DNA of 64,000 bases, from NCBI RefSeq assembly GCF_902705885.1, contig NZ_CACSIP010000001.1, positions 131,315 to 195,314 on the forward strand, read 5' to 3'. Below the pieces are notes generated by a model that saw only the letters and a list, made by a program, of their open reading frames with translations, did no database searches and was not told where the DNA came from. The position numbers were made by a program, and so were the translations under genes. Position 1 is the stretch's first letter. Every line of letters starts with the position of its first letter. This DNA is from Mycolicibacterium austroafricanum. GTDB taxonomy: Bacteria > Actinomycetota > Actinomycetes > Mycobacteriales > Mycobacteriaceae. Shown here piece by piece: positions 44,971-53,961 of this stretch.

Positions 44971-46319
44971 CCGCCCGCTCCCGGTGCTGGTGCTGTCTCC
45001 GGACCGCCGTTGTGCGAGTTGGAAGCCTCGGGTGCCTCAGGAACCAGAAGTGACGCCAGGTCGGCATCGGGCGGAATCACCGGCGGGGTGACGCCGGGGG
45101 TGTTCTGCCACTGCAGATACGGCACCGGGGTCTCAGCCTTGGCTTCGGTGGCCGGGGTGTCGTAGATAACCTGTCCCTTGTAGGCGGTGATGCTGTTGAT
45201 CGGATGGAACAGCACCGGCGGATAGTTCATCGCGATGCGCTTGAACACCGGGCCCATTCGCTGACGGCAGATCTCGGCGCGCTTGTAGTTGTCAGGAGAG
45301 GCGCCGACGTCGAAGGTGCCGCCGCAGATGAACTGCACCGGGTTGGCGAAGTTGGGCAGCGACAGCAGACCACCGACGGTGCCCTGGGCTGGGTTGTAGA
45401 TGTTGTAGAAGTTCGACAACCCGTTCGGCGTGATGTGCAGGATCTGCTCGATGTCGTCACTGTGGTCGGTGAGGATCTGGGTGAAATCGGCCAGCCTGCT
45501 GATCTGACCGATCAGCGCCTCGTTGTTCTCCCCGAGGAAGCCGCTGACATCGGTGAGCGCCTGATTCAGGGTGCCCAGGGTGTTATCGAGGTCGGCCGAG
45601 CTGTCCGCGAGCACCTGCGACACCGACGCCACGTGGTTGGTGAACTGCACGATCTGCTCGTTGCTGTTGGACAGCGCGTCGACCAGAACCTGCAGGTTGC
45701 GGACGGTGCCGAACAGATCCGTGCGGGAATCGCCCAATCTGCCTGCTGTCTGCGACAATTCGCGCACCGCCTGACGGAACGAATCGCCGTTGCCGTCGAA
45801 GGTATCGGCGGCCTGGTTGACGAACTCCGTCAGCGGCCCCTGGACCGACCCCTGCTGCGGGCCGAGTTGCGCGCTGAGTTGGGTGAGCTGTTCTTTGACC
45901 TCGTCCCACTCGACGGGCACCGCGGTGCGATCGGCGCCGATCTCCTCACCGTCGGTCATCGCCGGACCCCCGGTGTACGCCGGTGTCAGCTGGATGAACC
46001 TGGCGGCCACCAGGTTCGGTGCGATGATCAGCGCCCGGGCGTCCTCGGGCACCTGCACGTCGCGGTCCATCGTCATCGTGATCTTGACGTCGTTGGCGCG
46101 CGGTTCGACCGAGTCGATGGTGCCCACCGGGACACCGACGATCCGGACCTGGTCACCGGCGTAGATCCCCACGGCGGACTCGAAGTAGCCGACGATCTTG
46201 GTCCCGCTGCGCGAGGGCCACACCAGGTAGGCGCCGATGGCGAGGATGACCGCCAGGGTGGCGGCCAGGGCCACCTTGAACCAGCGGCTCTGTGCGAAGG
46301 CGGTGTCGGCTGAGGTCAT
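44967..46319 (-). CDS. mce4D: Mce4D, substrate-binding protein of the cholesterol importer
   Basis: 450 residues. Membrane helix at about 15-34 (FKVALAATLAVILAIGAYLV), MCE domain (AVGIYAGDQVRIVGVPVG and following), helical domain and a C-terminal Pro/Ala-rich tail. Part of the Mce4 needle. Its ATG overlaps the mce4C stop and its stop overlaps the lprN start by 4 bases (ATGA), so all are translationally coupled. Confidence 0.94.
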   Translation of the reverse strand: MTSADTAFAQSRWFKVALAATLAVILAIGAYLVWPSRSGTKIVGYFESAVGIYAGDQVRIVGVPVGTIDSVEPRANDVKITMTMDRDVQVPEDARALIIAPNLVAARFIQLTPAYTGGPAMTDGEEIGADRTAVPVEWDEVKEQLTQLSAQLGPQQGSVQGPLTEFVNQAADTFDGNGDSFRQAVRELSQTAGRLGDSRTDLFGTVRNLQVLVDALSNSNEQIVQFTNHVASVSQVLADSSADLDNTLGTLNQALTDVSGFLGENNEALIGQISRLADFTQILTDHSDDIEQILHITPNGLSNFYNIYNPAQGTVGGLLSLPNFANPVQFICGGTFDVGASPDNYKRAEICRQRMGPVFKRIAMNYPPVLFHPINSITAYKGQVIYDTPATEAKAETPVPYLQWQNTPGVTPPVIPPDADLASLLVPEAPEASNSHNGGPETAPAPGAGG

Positions 46320-47383
46320 GGTGTCTTCGGCCTGATGATCATGCGCTCGGAGATGAATCCGCGCAGATAGTCGGCGAGGCTGTCGGGCAGCTTGCCCGGC
46401 TGGAAGTAGGTGTCCAGCAGGACCTCTGCCAGGCTGGCGGGAGGCAGGCCGTAGAGGTTGATGTTGAAGCCCGATCCCGAGCCGACCACCTCTCCCAGCG
46501 CCGTGGCATACGGCGGCAGCCGGCGCAGCGCCTCACCGATGTGCTCGCGGCGTTCCAGCAGGTTGTCCATCACGAGGTTGAGTTTCTCCAGGGCGGGTCC
46601 GAACTCCCGGCGGTTGTCCGCGACAAAACCCGAGAGCTGCTGGGAGACATCGTCGATACCGGCGATCAGGTTGCTCAGTGCCTGACGGCGCTCATCCAGC
46701 GCGGCGAACAGCAGGTTGCCGTCGACGATCAACTGGTTGACCTGCCCGGAGCGTTGCGCCAAGGTGTCCGAAACCCTCTTGGCGTGCATCAGCAGCTGCT
46801 CGAGCGCCGCATCGCGCCTGTTGAGGCTGCGGGACAGATCGGTGACGCCGTCGAGTGCGCTGCGCAGGTGTGGGGTGGCGTCCTGCAACGTGTCCGTCAG
46901 GGTCTGGATGGCCTGCTCGAAGCGCGGCTTGTCCAGCTCACTGGCGTTCTGGCCGAGATCCTGCAGGGCGGTATTGAGGGTGTAGGGAGTCGTGGTGCGC
47001 CCCAGCGGGATCGATGTCACCGATCCGGCGCCCTGCGGCTTCACCGCGAGGGACTTCTGGCCCAGCACGGTGTCCGTCTTGATCGACACCATCGTCTGGT
47101 CACCGACACGGACCTTCCGGTCCACGGTGAACGTCACCTTGGCGGCGTCTCCGGCCAGCGCGACATCCTTGACCGAACCCACGTTGATCCCCGAGACGTT
47201 GACATCGTCACCGGGTGAGATGCCACCGGCGTCGGTGAAGAACGCCTCGTAGGTCTTGCCCTGGGGCATGAACGGCAGCCCGCTGTAGCCGAAGGACACC
47301 AGCACCAGGCAGGTGACCAGCACGATACCGAAAATGCCTGTGCGGAGCGGATTGCTCGCATCGTTGGGTCCGGGCCTAGCCAT
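46316..47383 (-). CDS. mce4C: Mce4C, substrate-binding protein of the cholesterol importer
   Basis: 355 residues. Membrane helix near residues 14-33 (GIFGIVLVTCLVLVSFGYSG), MCE domain (DAGGISPGDDVNVSGINVG), and a helical C-terminal part (LTDTLQDATPHLRSALDGV). Lacks the long Pro-rich tail of Mce4F. Stop/start overlaps: 8 bases with mce4B upstream and ATGA with mce4D downstream. Confidence 0.94.
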   Translation of the reverse strand: MARPGPNDASNPLRTGIFGIVLVTCLVLVSFGYSGLPFMPQGKTYEAFFTDAGGISPGDDVNVSGINVGSVKDVALAGDAAKVTFTVDRKVRVGDQTMVSIKTDTVLGQKSLAVKPQGAGSVTSIPLGRTTTPYTLNTALQDLGQNASELDKPRFEQAIQTLTDTLQDATPHLRSALDGVTDLSRSLNRRDAALEQLLMHAKRVSDTLAQRSGQVNQLIVDGNLLFAALDERRQALSNLIAGIDDVSQQLSGFVADNRREFGPALEKLNLVMDNLLERREHIGEALRRLPPYATALGEVVGSGSGFNINLYGLPPASLAEVLLDTYFQPGKLPDSLADYLRGFISERMIIRPKTP

Positions 47384-48410
47384 CCTCAGAACACCTCCCC
47401 TTGGTCGGGTCCGGTGGGCCGCCGAACGGGATCAGGATGTCACTGCCGGCGGGGCCGTTGATCTTCATCCGGATCGAGCAGTAGTAGATGTTGAAGAACG
47501 CACCGTACGCGCCAAGTGCATTCAGCCGCAGGTAGTTCTCGGCCAACGGCTCGATGACCTTGTTGACGTCAGCCTTGCGATCGTCGAGACGCTGCGCGAG
47601 CGGCCGGGCGTTCTCGATGACTCCCTGGATCGGTCGCCGCGACTGCTCGAGCATGTCGGTCAGATCGGTAGACGCCGACGCCAGCGGACCGATGGCTCCC
47701 GCGATCGGGTCACGTCCCTCTGCCAGCCCGGTCAGCAGCTGCTGCAACTGATCCACGCTGGCGTCGAACTGGGCCCCCTTCTCGTCGACGGTGGCCAGCA
47801 CGGTATTGAGGTTGGTGATCACGTCGCCGATGAGCTGGTCCCGGGCCGCGAGGTTCTGGGTGAACGCGCTGGTGGTCGACAACATGTTCGCCAGCGCGCC
47901 CCCCTGGCCCTGAAGCAACTCGATGACGGCGTTGCTGACCTCGTTGATCTTTTCGCCGTCCAACCCCTTGAGCACGGGGCGCAGGCCGCCGAGCAGGGCG
48001 TCGAGATCGAGGGCGGGCTCGGTGTTGTCTTCGGGAATGGTGCTCCCCGGCGGCAATTTCACCAGATCACCCGGGCCCGAGGTGATCTCCATGTACCGGT
48101 CGCCGACCAGGTTCTCGTAGCGGACCACTGCCCGGGTCGACGTGTAGAGCTGGTATTGCTCGCTGACGCTGAACGCCACGTTGACGGTGTTGTCCTCGTT
48201 GAGAGTGACGTCCTTGACGCTGCCGACGGGTACACCGGCGATGCGGACATCTTCACCGGACTTCAACCGTGAGGCATCGGCGAACGTGGCGTGGTAGCCC
48301 CTGTCCGAGGCGAACCGGAATTCGCCGAACACCACGATCAGTCCCGCCGCCACCAGCACCATGACCACGGTGAAGACCGAGACGTTGACCAAGGTGCGCT
48401 TCTGATTCAT
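47376..48410 (-). CDS. mce4B: Mce4B, substrate-binding protein of the cholesterol importer
   Basis: 344 residues from ATG 48410 (MNQKRTLVNVSVFTVVMV). An upstream in-frame extension lies inside mce4A and is not used. Membrane helix at about 10-30, MCE domain (ASRLKSGEDVRIAGVPVG) and helical domain; near the C-terminus a Cys pair (YYCSIRM and GRCSEDG) may form a disulfide. Start is 7 bases after the mce4A stop. Confidence 0.93.
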   Translation of the reverse strand: MNQKRTLVNVSVFTVVMVLVAAGLIVVFGEFRFASDRGYHATFADASRLKSGEDVRIAGVPVGSVKDVTLNEDNTVNVAFSVSEQYQLYTSTRAVVRYENLVGDRYMEITSGPGDLVKLPPGSTIPEDNTEPALDLDALLGGLRPVLKGLDGEKINEVSNAVIELLQGQGGALANMLSTTSAFTQNLAARDQLIGDVITNLNTVLATVDEKGAQFDASVDQLQQLLTGLAEGRDPIAGAIGPLASASTDLTDMLEQSRRPIQGVIENARPLAQRLDDRKADVNKVIEPLAENYLRLNALGAYGAFFNIYYCSIRMKINGPAGSDILIPFGGPPDPTKGRCSEDG

Positions 48411-48417
48411 CGGTTGA

Positions 48418-49620
48418 TCACCACTCGTCCCTCTCGGCGTACGCCCCGTTGAACAGGAACTGCAGTGTCGACGGCGCATCGAACTGCAATTCGGTGTTCG
48501 GCTGGTAGGGAACGTAGGCGTTGTCGGTGACCAGGAACGGTGTCCGGTACCAGGAGCCGCCGAACTGCTTGCTCGGAACATCGGGCAGGCCACGGCAGTT
48601 GGGGCCGCCGGAGGCGTTCACGATCGGCAGGCTCTCCGGGTAGGTGTAGGCCGGCGCACCGGGGATGAAGCTGGACGACACGAACAGCCCCGGTCGGATG
48701 CCACCGATGATGGGGGCGAACCGGTCCACAGCCACCGCCGTGCCCCTCAGGACACAACCGATCACCGGCGAGTACTCACCGGCCACCTTCAGTGGTGCCC
48801 GCAACCGCTGGATCGCGGCGATGTAGTCGTCGGCCGCCGGTTCCAGCGTGGCGGTGCCGTTGTTGGCCAGGCCGGTCGCGGCCAACAGCGTCGCGTTCAG
48901 GTTGTCCTGCTCGTCGATCACGGTCTGCGCGACGCTCGGTGCGTTGTCGAGGATTCGCACCAGATCCGGCGCGGCGTCACCGTAGATGGCGGCCACCTGC
49001 GCGGTCATCCGGAGATCCTCCTGCAGCGTCGGCAACTTCGGATTCAGCTGCTGCAGGTAGTAGTTCAGGCCGGACAGGATGGCACCGGCGTCGTCCCCGT
49101 TGCCGCGCAGGCCCTCGGCGAGAGCCGACAGCGTCGCATTGAGGTTGATCGGGTCGATCTTGGCGAGCACGTCGGTCAGGGTTTGGAACAACGTGTTGAC
49201 TTCCAGCTGAACGTCTTTGGCCTGGACCTCGGCGCCCGGGCGCAGGGACCTGCCGTCCGGATCCTCGGGGGCCAGGAACTCGACGGCCTTGGCGCCGAAG
49301 ATCGTGGTGCCGGCGATCCGCACGCTCGCGTTCGACGGGATGTAGCCGAGCTCACCGCTTCTGATGGCGAGCGTCAGCTTCGCCTCGTTTCCGGTGTACT
49401 CGATGGATTCGACCTGGCCGACCTGGACACCGCGGTACTTGACCTTGGCCTTGTCTTCCATCACCAGGCCGGCGCGCGGCGAGAGCACCGTCACCTTGTC
49501 GGTCGGGGTGAACGCCGCGGTGTAGGACAGGTAGGTGAACACCGCGGCGGCGAGGACACACGCAGCAAGAATCGCCGCAGCGATCCGCACGTGGCTGCGC
49601 TTGGCGTCACCGTCGGCCAT
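48418..49620 (-). CDS. mce4A: Mce4A, substrate-binding protein of the cholesterol importer
   Basis: 400 residues. Membrane helix about 12-32 (IAAAILAACVLAAAVFTYLS), MCE domain (SPRAGLVMEDKAKVKYRGVQ onward, then SNASVRIAGTTIFGAKAVEF), helical region and a C-terminal domain with Cys pairs (VIGCVLRG, GGPNCRGLPD). Mce4A is the first substrate-binding subunit and follows yrbE4B by 10 bases, as in all mce operons. Confidence 0.94.
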   Translation of the reverse strand: MADGDAKRSHVRIAAAILAACVLAAAVFTYLSYTAAFTPTDKVTVLSPRAGLVMEDKAKVKYRGVQVGQVESIEYTGNEAKLTLAIRSGELGYIPSNASVRIAGTTIFGAKAVEFLAPEDPDGRSLRPGAEVQAKDVQLEVNTLFQTLTDVLAKIDPINLNATLSALAEGLRGNGDDAGAILSGLNYYLQQLNPKLPTLQEDLRMTAQVAAIYGDAAPDLVRILDNAPSVAQTVIDEQDNLNATLLAATGLANNGTATLEPAADDYIAAIQRLRAPLKVAGEYSPVIGCVLRGTAVAVDRFAPIIGGIRPGLFVSSSFIPGAPAYTYPESLPIVNASGGPNCRGLPDVPSKQFGGSWYRTPFLVTDNAYVPYQPNTELQFDAPSTLQFLFNGAYAERDEW

Positions 49621-49630
49621 GTCCAGTCAC

Positions 49631-50473
49631 CTATCCGGACAGGTTGAAGTTGCCGGAGGAGCCGTAAACGGCGAGGGAGATGAACAGCACGATCGTCACC
49701 ACTACGATCAGCGAGGTGCGCACCGCCTGCCCGACCGCGATGCCGACCCCGACCGGGCCGCCCGACGCGTTGTAGCCGTAGTAGGTGTGCACGAGCATCA
49801 CCGCGACCGCCATCACGATCGCCTGCAGGAACGACCACAGCAGGTCGCTCGGTATCAGGAACGTGTTGAAGTAGTGGTCGTAGAGCCCGGCTGACTGGCC
49901 GTTGATGTAGACCGTGGTGAAACGCGCGGCGAAGAACGCCGCAAGCACCGAGAGCGCGTACAGCGGGACGATCGCGATCAGCCCCGCGATGATCCGGGTG
50001 GACACCAGATACGAGACGGCGTGCACCGCCATCGCCTCCACGGCGTCGATCTCCTCGGCGACACGCATCGCGCCCAGCTGGGCCGTGGCGCCGGCGCCGA
50101 TGGTCGCCGCGAGCGCGATACCGGCGATCACCGGCGCGACGATGCGGACGTTGAGGAAGGCCGACAGGAAGCCGGTGAGCGCCTCGATGCCGATGTTGCC
50201 GAGCGACGAGTACCCCTGCACGGCGATGACGCCGCCGGACGCGAGCGTCATGAAGGCGGCCACTCCCACCGTGCCGCCGATCATCACGAGCGCGCCGGTG
50301 CCCATGGACATCTCGGCGATCAGCCGGATCGTCTCCTTGCGGTACTTGGTCAGCGCGTTCGGGATGAAGCGCACCGACTCGCCGTAGAACAGCGCCTGTT
50401 CCCCGACGACGTCGACGGCCTTGGGCACCACACGCAGCGCGCGGCGGAAGCGGACAGTGGCGTCGTAGCTCAT
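49631..50473 (-). CDS. yrbE4B: YrbE4B permease of the Mce4 cholesterol importer
   Basis: 280 residues, MlaE-type permease with about five to six membrane segments. Typical blocks are SMGTGALVMIGGTVGVAAFM, IGAGATAQLGAMRVAEEIDA and VEAMAVHAVSYLVSTRIIAG. It pairs with YrbE4A as the transmembrane core; the ATPase MceG is encoded elsewhere. The ATG at 50473 overlaps the yrbE4A stop (ATGA); in-frame sequence further upstream lies within yrbE4A and is not coding in this frame. Confidence 0.95.
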   Translation of the reverse strand: MSYDATVRFRRALRVVPKAVDVVGEQALFYGESVRFIPNALTKYRKETIRLIAEMSMGTGALVMIGGTVGVAAFMTLASGGVIAVQGYSSLGNIGIEALTGFLSAFLNVRIVAPVIAGIALAATIGAGATAQLGAMRVAEEIDAVEAMAVHAVSYLVSTRIIAGLIAIVPLYALSVLAAFFAARFTTVYINGQSAGLYDHYFNTFLIPSDLLWSFLQAIVMAVAVMLVHTYYGYNASGGPVGVGIAVGQAVRTSLIVVVTIVLFISLAVYGSSGNFNLSG

Positions 50474-51228
50474 AGCACCCGGACCCCGATGGCGGTCATG
50501 ATCACGTTGATCACGAACAGGCAGATGAACGCGTAGACGACCGTTTCGTTGACGGCGTTGCCGACCCCTTTCGGGCCGCCCTTCACCGTCAGGCCGCGGT
50601 AGCAGCCGACCAGCCCGGCGACCAAGCCGAACAACAACGCCTTGACCTCCGCGAGCAGCAGCTCGGGCAGCCCCGTCAGCACGGTGAGGCCGTTGATGAA
50701 CGATCCGGGATTCACTCCCTGTAGGAAGACCGAGAAGACATAACCGCCGGTCAGGCCGATCAGGCAGACCAGACCGTTGAGCAGCAGCGCCACGAACGTC
50801 GAGGCCAGAACCCGCGGGACCACGAGGCGATGGATCGGGTCGATGCCCAGCACCCGCATCGCGTCGATCTCCTCGCGGATGGTGCGGGCACCGAGGTCCG
50901 CGCAGATCGCGGTGGCACCGGCGCCGGCGACCACCAGCACGGTCACCACCGGACCGAGCTGGGTGACGGTTCCGAACGCGGTGCCGGCACCCGACAGGTC
51001 GGCGGCGCCGATCTCGCGGAGCAGGATGTTCAACGTGAAGGCCACCAGCACGGTGAACGGGATCGCCACCAGCAGCGTCGGGATCAGCGAGACGCGCGCG
51101 ATCATCCACGTCTGGTCGAGGAACTCACGGAACTGGAACGGCCGGCGGAAGGTTTTGACGAACGTGTCCAAGGACATTTCGACGAACCCACCTACGGCCC
51201 GCGCCGGCGCCGCAAGCTGTTCGATCAA
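50470..51228 (-). CDS. yrbE4A: YrbE4A permease of the Mce4 cholesterol importer
   Basis: 252 residues starting at TTG 51228 (MIEQLAAPARAVGGF), the same N-terminus as M. tuberculosis YrbE4A, which supports the unusual start. MlaE-type permease with conserved block GAGATAICADLGARTIREEI and closing YAFICLFVINVIMTAIGVRV. First gene of the mce4 cistron here. Two KstR-like boxes lie 128-230 bases upstream, in the 260-base gap to hsd4A, so cholesterol derepresses the operon. Confidence 0.95.
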   Translation of the reverse strand: MIEQLAAPARAVGGFVEMSLDTFVKTFRRPFQFREFLDQTWMIARVSLIPTLLVAIPFTVLVAFTLNILLREIGAADLSGAGTAFGTVTQLGPVVTVLVVAGAGATAICADLGARTIREEIDAMRVLGIDPIHRLVVPRVLASTFVALLLNGLVCLIGLTGGYVFSVFLQGVNPGSFINGLTVLTGLPELLLAEVKALLFGLVAGLVGCYRGLTVKGGPKGVGNAVNETVVYAFICLFVINVIMTAIGVRVL

Positions 51229-51355
51229 CCTCGGCTCCGTTCTCGGGCGGGGTGGGGCGGGGGAACACCGTGGCGAAGAATCCGCCGTTGGTCGGCCGCG
51301 ATGGCTACCCGCCCCTTGGCTAAGCGCTGCTCTTAGTGAGCCGGATCATATTAAC

Positions 51356-51369
51356 TAGAACACGTTCGG
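51356..51369 (-). promoter_or_regulatory. KstR-like operator, proximal to yrbE4A
   Basis: TAGAACACGTTCGG keeps the left half of TAGAACNNGTTCTA and four of six bases on the right. It lies 127 bases upstream of the yrbE4A start. Confidence 0.55.
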
Positions 51370-51444
51370 AGTGTCAAAGAACGGTAGATCCAGTCCAAAC
51401 TCTTTCATTTTCCCTGTTCAGGCCCACTGTGACGCAGATCATCC

Positions 51445-51458
51445 TAGAACGTGTTCCA
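51445..51458 (-). promoter_or_regulatory. KstR-like operator, distal to yrbE4A
   Basis: TAGAACGTGTTCCA differs from TAGAACNNGTTCTA at one base. It lies 89 bases upstream of the proximal box and 30 bases after the hsd4A stop. Confidence 0.65.
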
Positions 51459-51488
51459 ATTGACACGCAGCACTGACAATCAAGACTG

Positions 51489-52421
51489 TCAGTCTCGATC
51501 TCCCAGCCCGATCGCGGCCGAGAAACTCCGTTCCGGATCCCTGTCAGCAAAGTAGCTCCGCAAGGTATCGGACAGGTCCGCCGGATCCCATGCGTCACCG
51601 GAGGCACTGAACTGCGCTTCGGCGGTGGGCGCGGCGACAAGCGTCACCGTCGGACCATAAACGATGAACAGCTGCCCGTTGACCCCTTCGGCCGCAGGCG
51701 ACGCCAGGAACCGGACCAGGTTGACCACATGGTCGGGCGACAGCGGGTCCACCGCCCCTTCCGGCAGCTCGGGTGCGTCTCCGAACACTCCCGCGGTCAT
51801 CGCCGTCCGCGCGCGCGGTGCGATCACATTGGCACGCACCCCGAACCGGCCGAGCGCCCTGGCCGCCGACAACGTCAACGCGGTGATACCCGCCTTGGCC
51901 GCGCCGTAGTTGGGCTGCCCGATCGGACCCGAGAGCCCTGCCTCCGAGGAGGTGTTGATGATCCGGCCGTACACCGTTGCGCCGTCACCACCCTGTTTGG
52001 CCTTCGACCGCCAGTAGGTGGCCGCGTTGCGGGTCAACAGGAAATGCCCGCGCAGATGGACCGCGATGACCGCGTCCCACTCCTCGTCGGTCATGTTGAA
52101 CAGGATCCGGTCGCGGGTGATGCCCGCGTTGTTGACGACGATGTTCAGGCCGCCGAGTCCGTCGGCCGTCTCGACCAGCTCGTCAGCGGTACTGCGTTCA
52201 CTGATGTCGCCGGCCACGGCGACACCCTTGGTGCCCGCTGCGGCGATCTCGTCGAGGACGTCGGATTGATCCAGCGCCGCGGCGATGTCGTTGACGACGA
52301 CGGTGGCGCCGGCCCGAGCCAGGCCGATGGCCTCGGCCCGGCCCAGCCCGGCGGCGGCGCCGGTCACCACGGCTGTGCGGCCGGACAGATCGATCTGGGT
52401 GACGGGGTCTGAATGAGTCAA
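51489..52421 (-). CDS. hsd4A: Hsd4A, 17-beta-hydroxysteroid dehydrogenase / hydroxyacyl-CoA dehydrogenase
   Basis: 310-residue SDR from TTG 52421 (MTHSDPVTQIDLSGR); agagg lies 9 bases upstream. Cofactor motif AVVTGAAAGLGRAEAIGLAR, NNAGITRDRILFNMTDEEWD, catalytic Ser in IINTSSEAGL and Tyr/Lys in NYGAAKAGITAL, as in peroxisomal MFE-2-type dehydrogenases. Hsd4A of related mycobacteria was reported to have both 17-beta-HSD and 3-hydroxyacyl-CoA dehydrogenase activity on the sterol side chain. It follows fdxD by 13 bases. Counterpart of Rv3502c. Confidence 0.92.
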   Translation of the reverse strand: MTHSDPVTQIDLSGRTAVVTGAAAGLGRAEAIGLARAGATVVVNDIAAALDQSDVLDEIAAAGTKGVAVAGDISERSTADELVETADGLGGLNIVVNNAGITRDRILFNMTDEEWDAVIAVHLRGHFLLTRNAATYWRSKAKQGGDGATVYGRIINTSSEAGLSGPIGQPNYGAAKAGITALTLSAARALGRFGVRANVIAPRARTAMTAGVFGDAPELPEGAVDPLSPDHVVNLVRFLASPAAEGVNGQLFIVYGPTVTLVAAPTAEAQFSASGDAWDPADLSDTLRSYFADRDPERSFSAAIGLGDRD

Positions 52422-52434
52422 AGTACGAATACCT

Positions 52435-52626
52435 CTAGTCGTGGCGGATCAGGGCGGCGCGGGGACACTCGGCGATGGCCTGCTCGGCCACCGCTTCCTC
52501 CTCGGCGGGGACCGGGTCGGCCTTCACCACCGCGTAGTCCTCGTCATCGAGGTCAAACAGGTCCGGGGCAATGCCCACGCACACCGCGTTGCCCTCACAA
52601 CGGTCACGATCCACTTCCACTCGCAT
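52435..52626 (-). CDS. fdxD: 3Fe-4S ferredoxin FdxD
   Basis: 63 residues from ATG 52626 with a strong aggagg site. Cluster ligands Cys10, Cys16 and Cys54 (followed by Pro) have 3Fe-4S spacing; Asn13 replaces the fourth Cys. Counterpart of Rv3503c, a KstR-regulated ferredoxin and a likely electron carrier for steroid P450s or KshAB-type oxygenases. Divergent from fadE26 across a KstR-like box 46 bases upstream. Confidence 0.93.
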   Translation of the reverse strand: MRVEVDRDRCEGNAVCVGIAPDLFDLDDEDYAVVKADPVPAEEEAVAEQAIAECPRAALIRHD

Positions 52627-52671
52627 AACAACCTCCTGCCCGTAGTGTGACACCACCCTGGACCGTAAGAC

Positions 52672-52685
52672 TAGAACGTGTTACA
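52672..52685. promoter_or_regulatory. KstR-like operator between fdxD and fadE26
   Basis: TAGAACGTGTTACA has the full left half and four of six right-half bases of TAGAACNNGTTCTA. Placed between divergent genes, it could repress both transcription units. Confidence 0.6.
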
Positions 52686-52764
52686 ACCGCAGAAGGCATG
52701 AGGTATGCCCGGGCCCCGGGATGGCACTGCAATTCAAGGCTCGCAGAGAAGTGAGGACGGCGCG

Positions 52765-53943
52765 ATGCGAATCGGCTACACCCCCGAGCAGGAAGACCTG
52801 CGCCGCGAACTGCGCGCGTACTTCACCAAGCTCATGACACCCGAGCGGGCCGAGGCGCTGGCGTCCAACGACGGCGAGATGGGACGCGGCAACGTCTATC
52901 GCGAGACCGTCGCGCAGATGGGCAAGGACGGTTGGCTGACGCTGTCGTGGCCCGAGGAGTTCGGCGGACAGGCCCGCCCGCCGATGGACGGGCTGATCTT
53001 CAACGACGAGGCCTCGATCGCCAATGTCCCGGTGCCGTTCCTGACCATCAACAGCGTCGCACCGACGATCATGCACTTCGGCAGCGACGAACAGAAGAAG
53101 TTCTTCCTGCCCAGGATCGCCAAGGGCGAGTTGCACTTCTCGATCGGCTACTCCGAGCCCGGCGCGGGCACCGACCTCGCCGCGCTGCGGACCACCGCGG
53201 TGCGGGACGGGGACGACTACGTCATCAACGGCCAGAAGATGTGGACCAGCCTGATCGCCTACGCCGACTATGTCTGGCTGGCGGTCCGCACCAACCAGGA
53301 AGCCAAGAAGCACCGCGGCATCTCGATGCTGATCGTTCCGACCACCGCCGACGGCTTCTCCTGGACCCCGGTGCACACCATGTCCGGGGTCGACACCAGC
53401 GCCACTTATTACCAGGACGTCCGGGTTCCGACGTCGGCCCTGGTGGGCGAGGAGAACGCCGGGTGGAAGCTGGTCACCAACCAGCTGAACCACGAACGCG
53501 TCGCTCTGGTGTCGGCGCAGCCGATCTTCTCGGCACTCGACGGAGTCCGCGAGTGGGCGCAGAACACCAAGGATGCCCACGGCAGGCGCCACATCGACTC
53601 AGAATGGGTGCAGCTCAACCTGGCCCGGGTACATGCCAAGGCCGAGGTGCTCAAGCTGATCAACTGGGAGCTGGCCTCCAGCGATGCCGCGCCGTCGCCG
53701 GCTGATGCCTCGGCGGCCAAGGTGTACGGCACCGAACTGGCCACCGAGGCCTACCGCCTGCTGATGGAGGTGCTGGGCACCGCCGCAACGCTGCGCACCG
53801 ATTCCCCCGGCGCGCTGCTACGCGGCCGGATCGAACGGATGCACCGGTCCTGCCTGATCCTGACCTTCGGCGGTGGCACCAACGAGATCCAGCGAGACAT
53901 CATCGGCATGGTCGCGCTCGGCCTGCCCCGGGTAAACCGCTGA
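52765..53943 (+). CDS. fadE26: Acyl-CoA dehydrogenase FadE26 (ChsE4)
   Basis: 392 residues from ATG 52765 (MRIGYTPEQEDLRREL). Acyl-CoA dehydrogenase N-domain, middle domain (IGYSEPGAGTDLAALRTTAV) and C-domain with FGGGTNEIQRDIIGMVAL, the FAD/CoA end motif. With FadE27 it forms the heterotetramer ChsE4-ChsE5 that dehydrogenates the sterol side-chain acyl-CoA. The counterpart gene order is Rv3504-Rv3505. First gene of a six-gene plus-strand operon. Confidence 0.95.
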   Translation: MRIGYTPEQEDLRRELRAYFTKLMTPERAEALASNDGEMGRGNVYRETVAQMGKDGWLTLSWPEEFGGQARPPMDGLIFNDEASIANVPVPFLTINSVAPTIMHFGSDEQKKFFLPRIAKGELHFSIGYSEPGAGTDLAALRTTAVRDGDDYVINGQKMWTSLIAYADYVWLAVRTNQEAKKHRGISMLIVPTTADGFSWTPVHTMSGVDTSATYYQDVRVPTSALVGEENAGWKLVTNQLNHERVALVSAQPIFSALDGVREWAQNTKDAHGRRHIDSEWVQLNLARVHAKAEVLKLINWELASSDAAPSPADASAAKVYGTELATEAYRLLMEVLGTAATLRTDSPGALLRGRIERMHRSCLILTFGGGTNEIQRDIIGMVALGLPRVNR

Positions 53944-53961
53944 GACAATAGGAGATATTGC

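Noticed and set aside
48411..48593. N-terminal extension of mce4B
   Set aside because: The in-frame extension lies wholly inside mce4A; the Mce4B homologues start at MNQKRT-like sequence 7 bases after the mce4A stop.
49631..51109. 492-residue version of YrbE4B
   Set aside because: The upstream part overlaps yrbE4A out of frame; the real start is the ATG at 50473 in an ATGA overlap.
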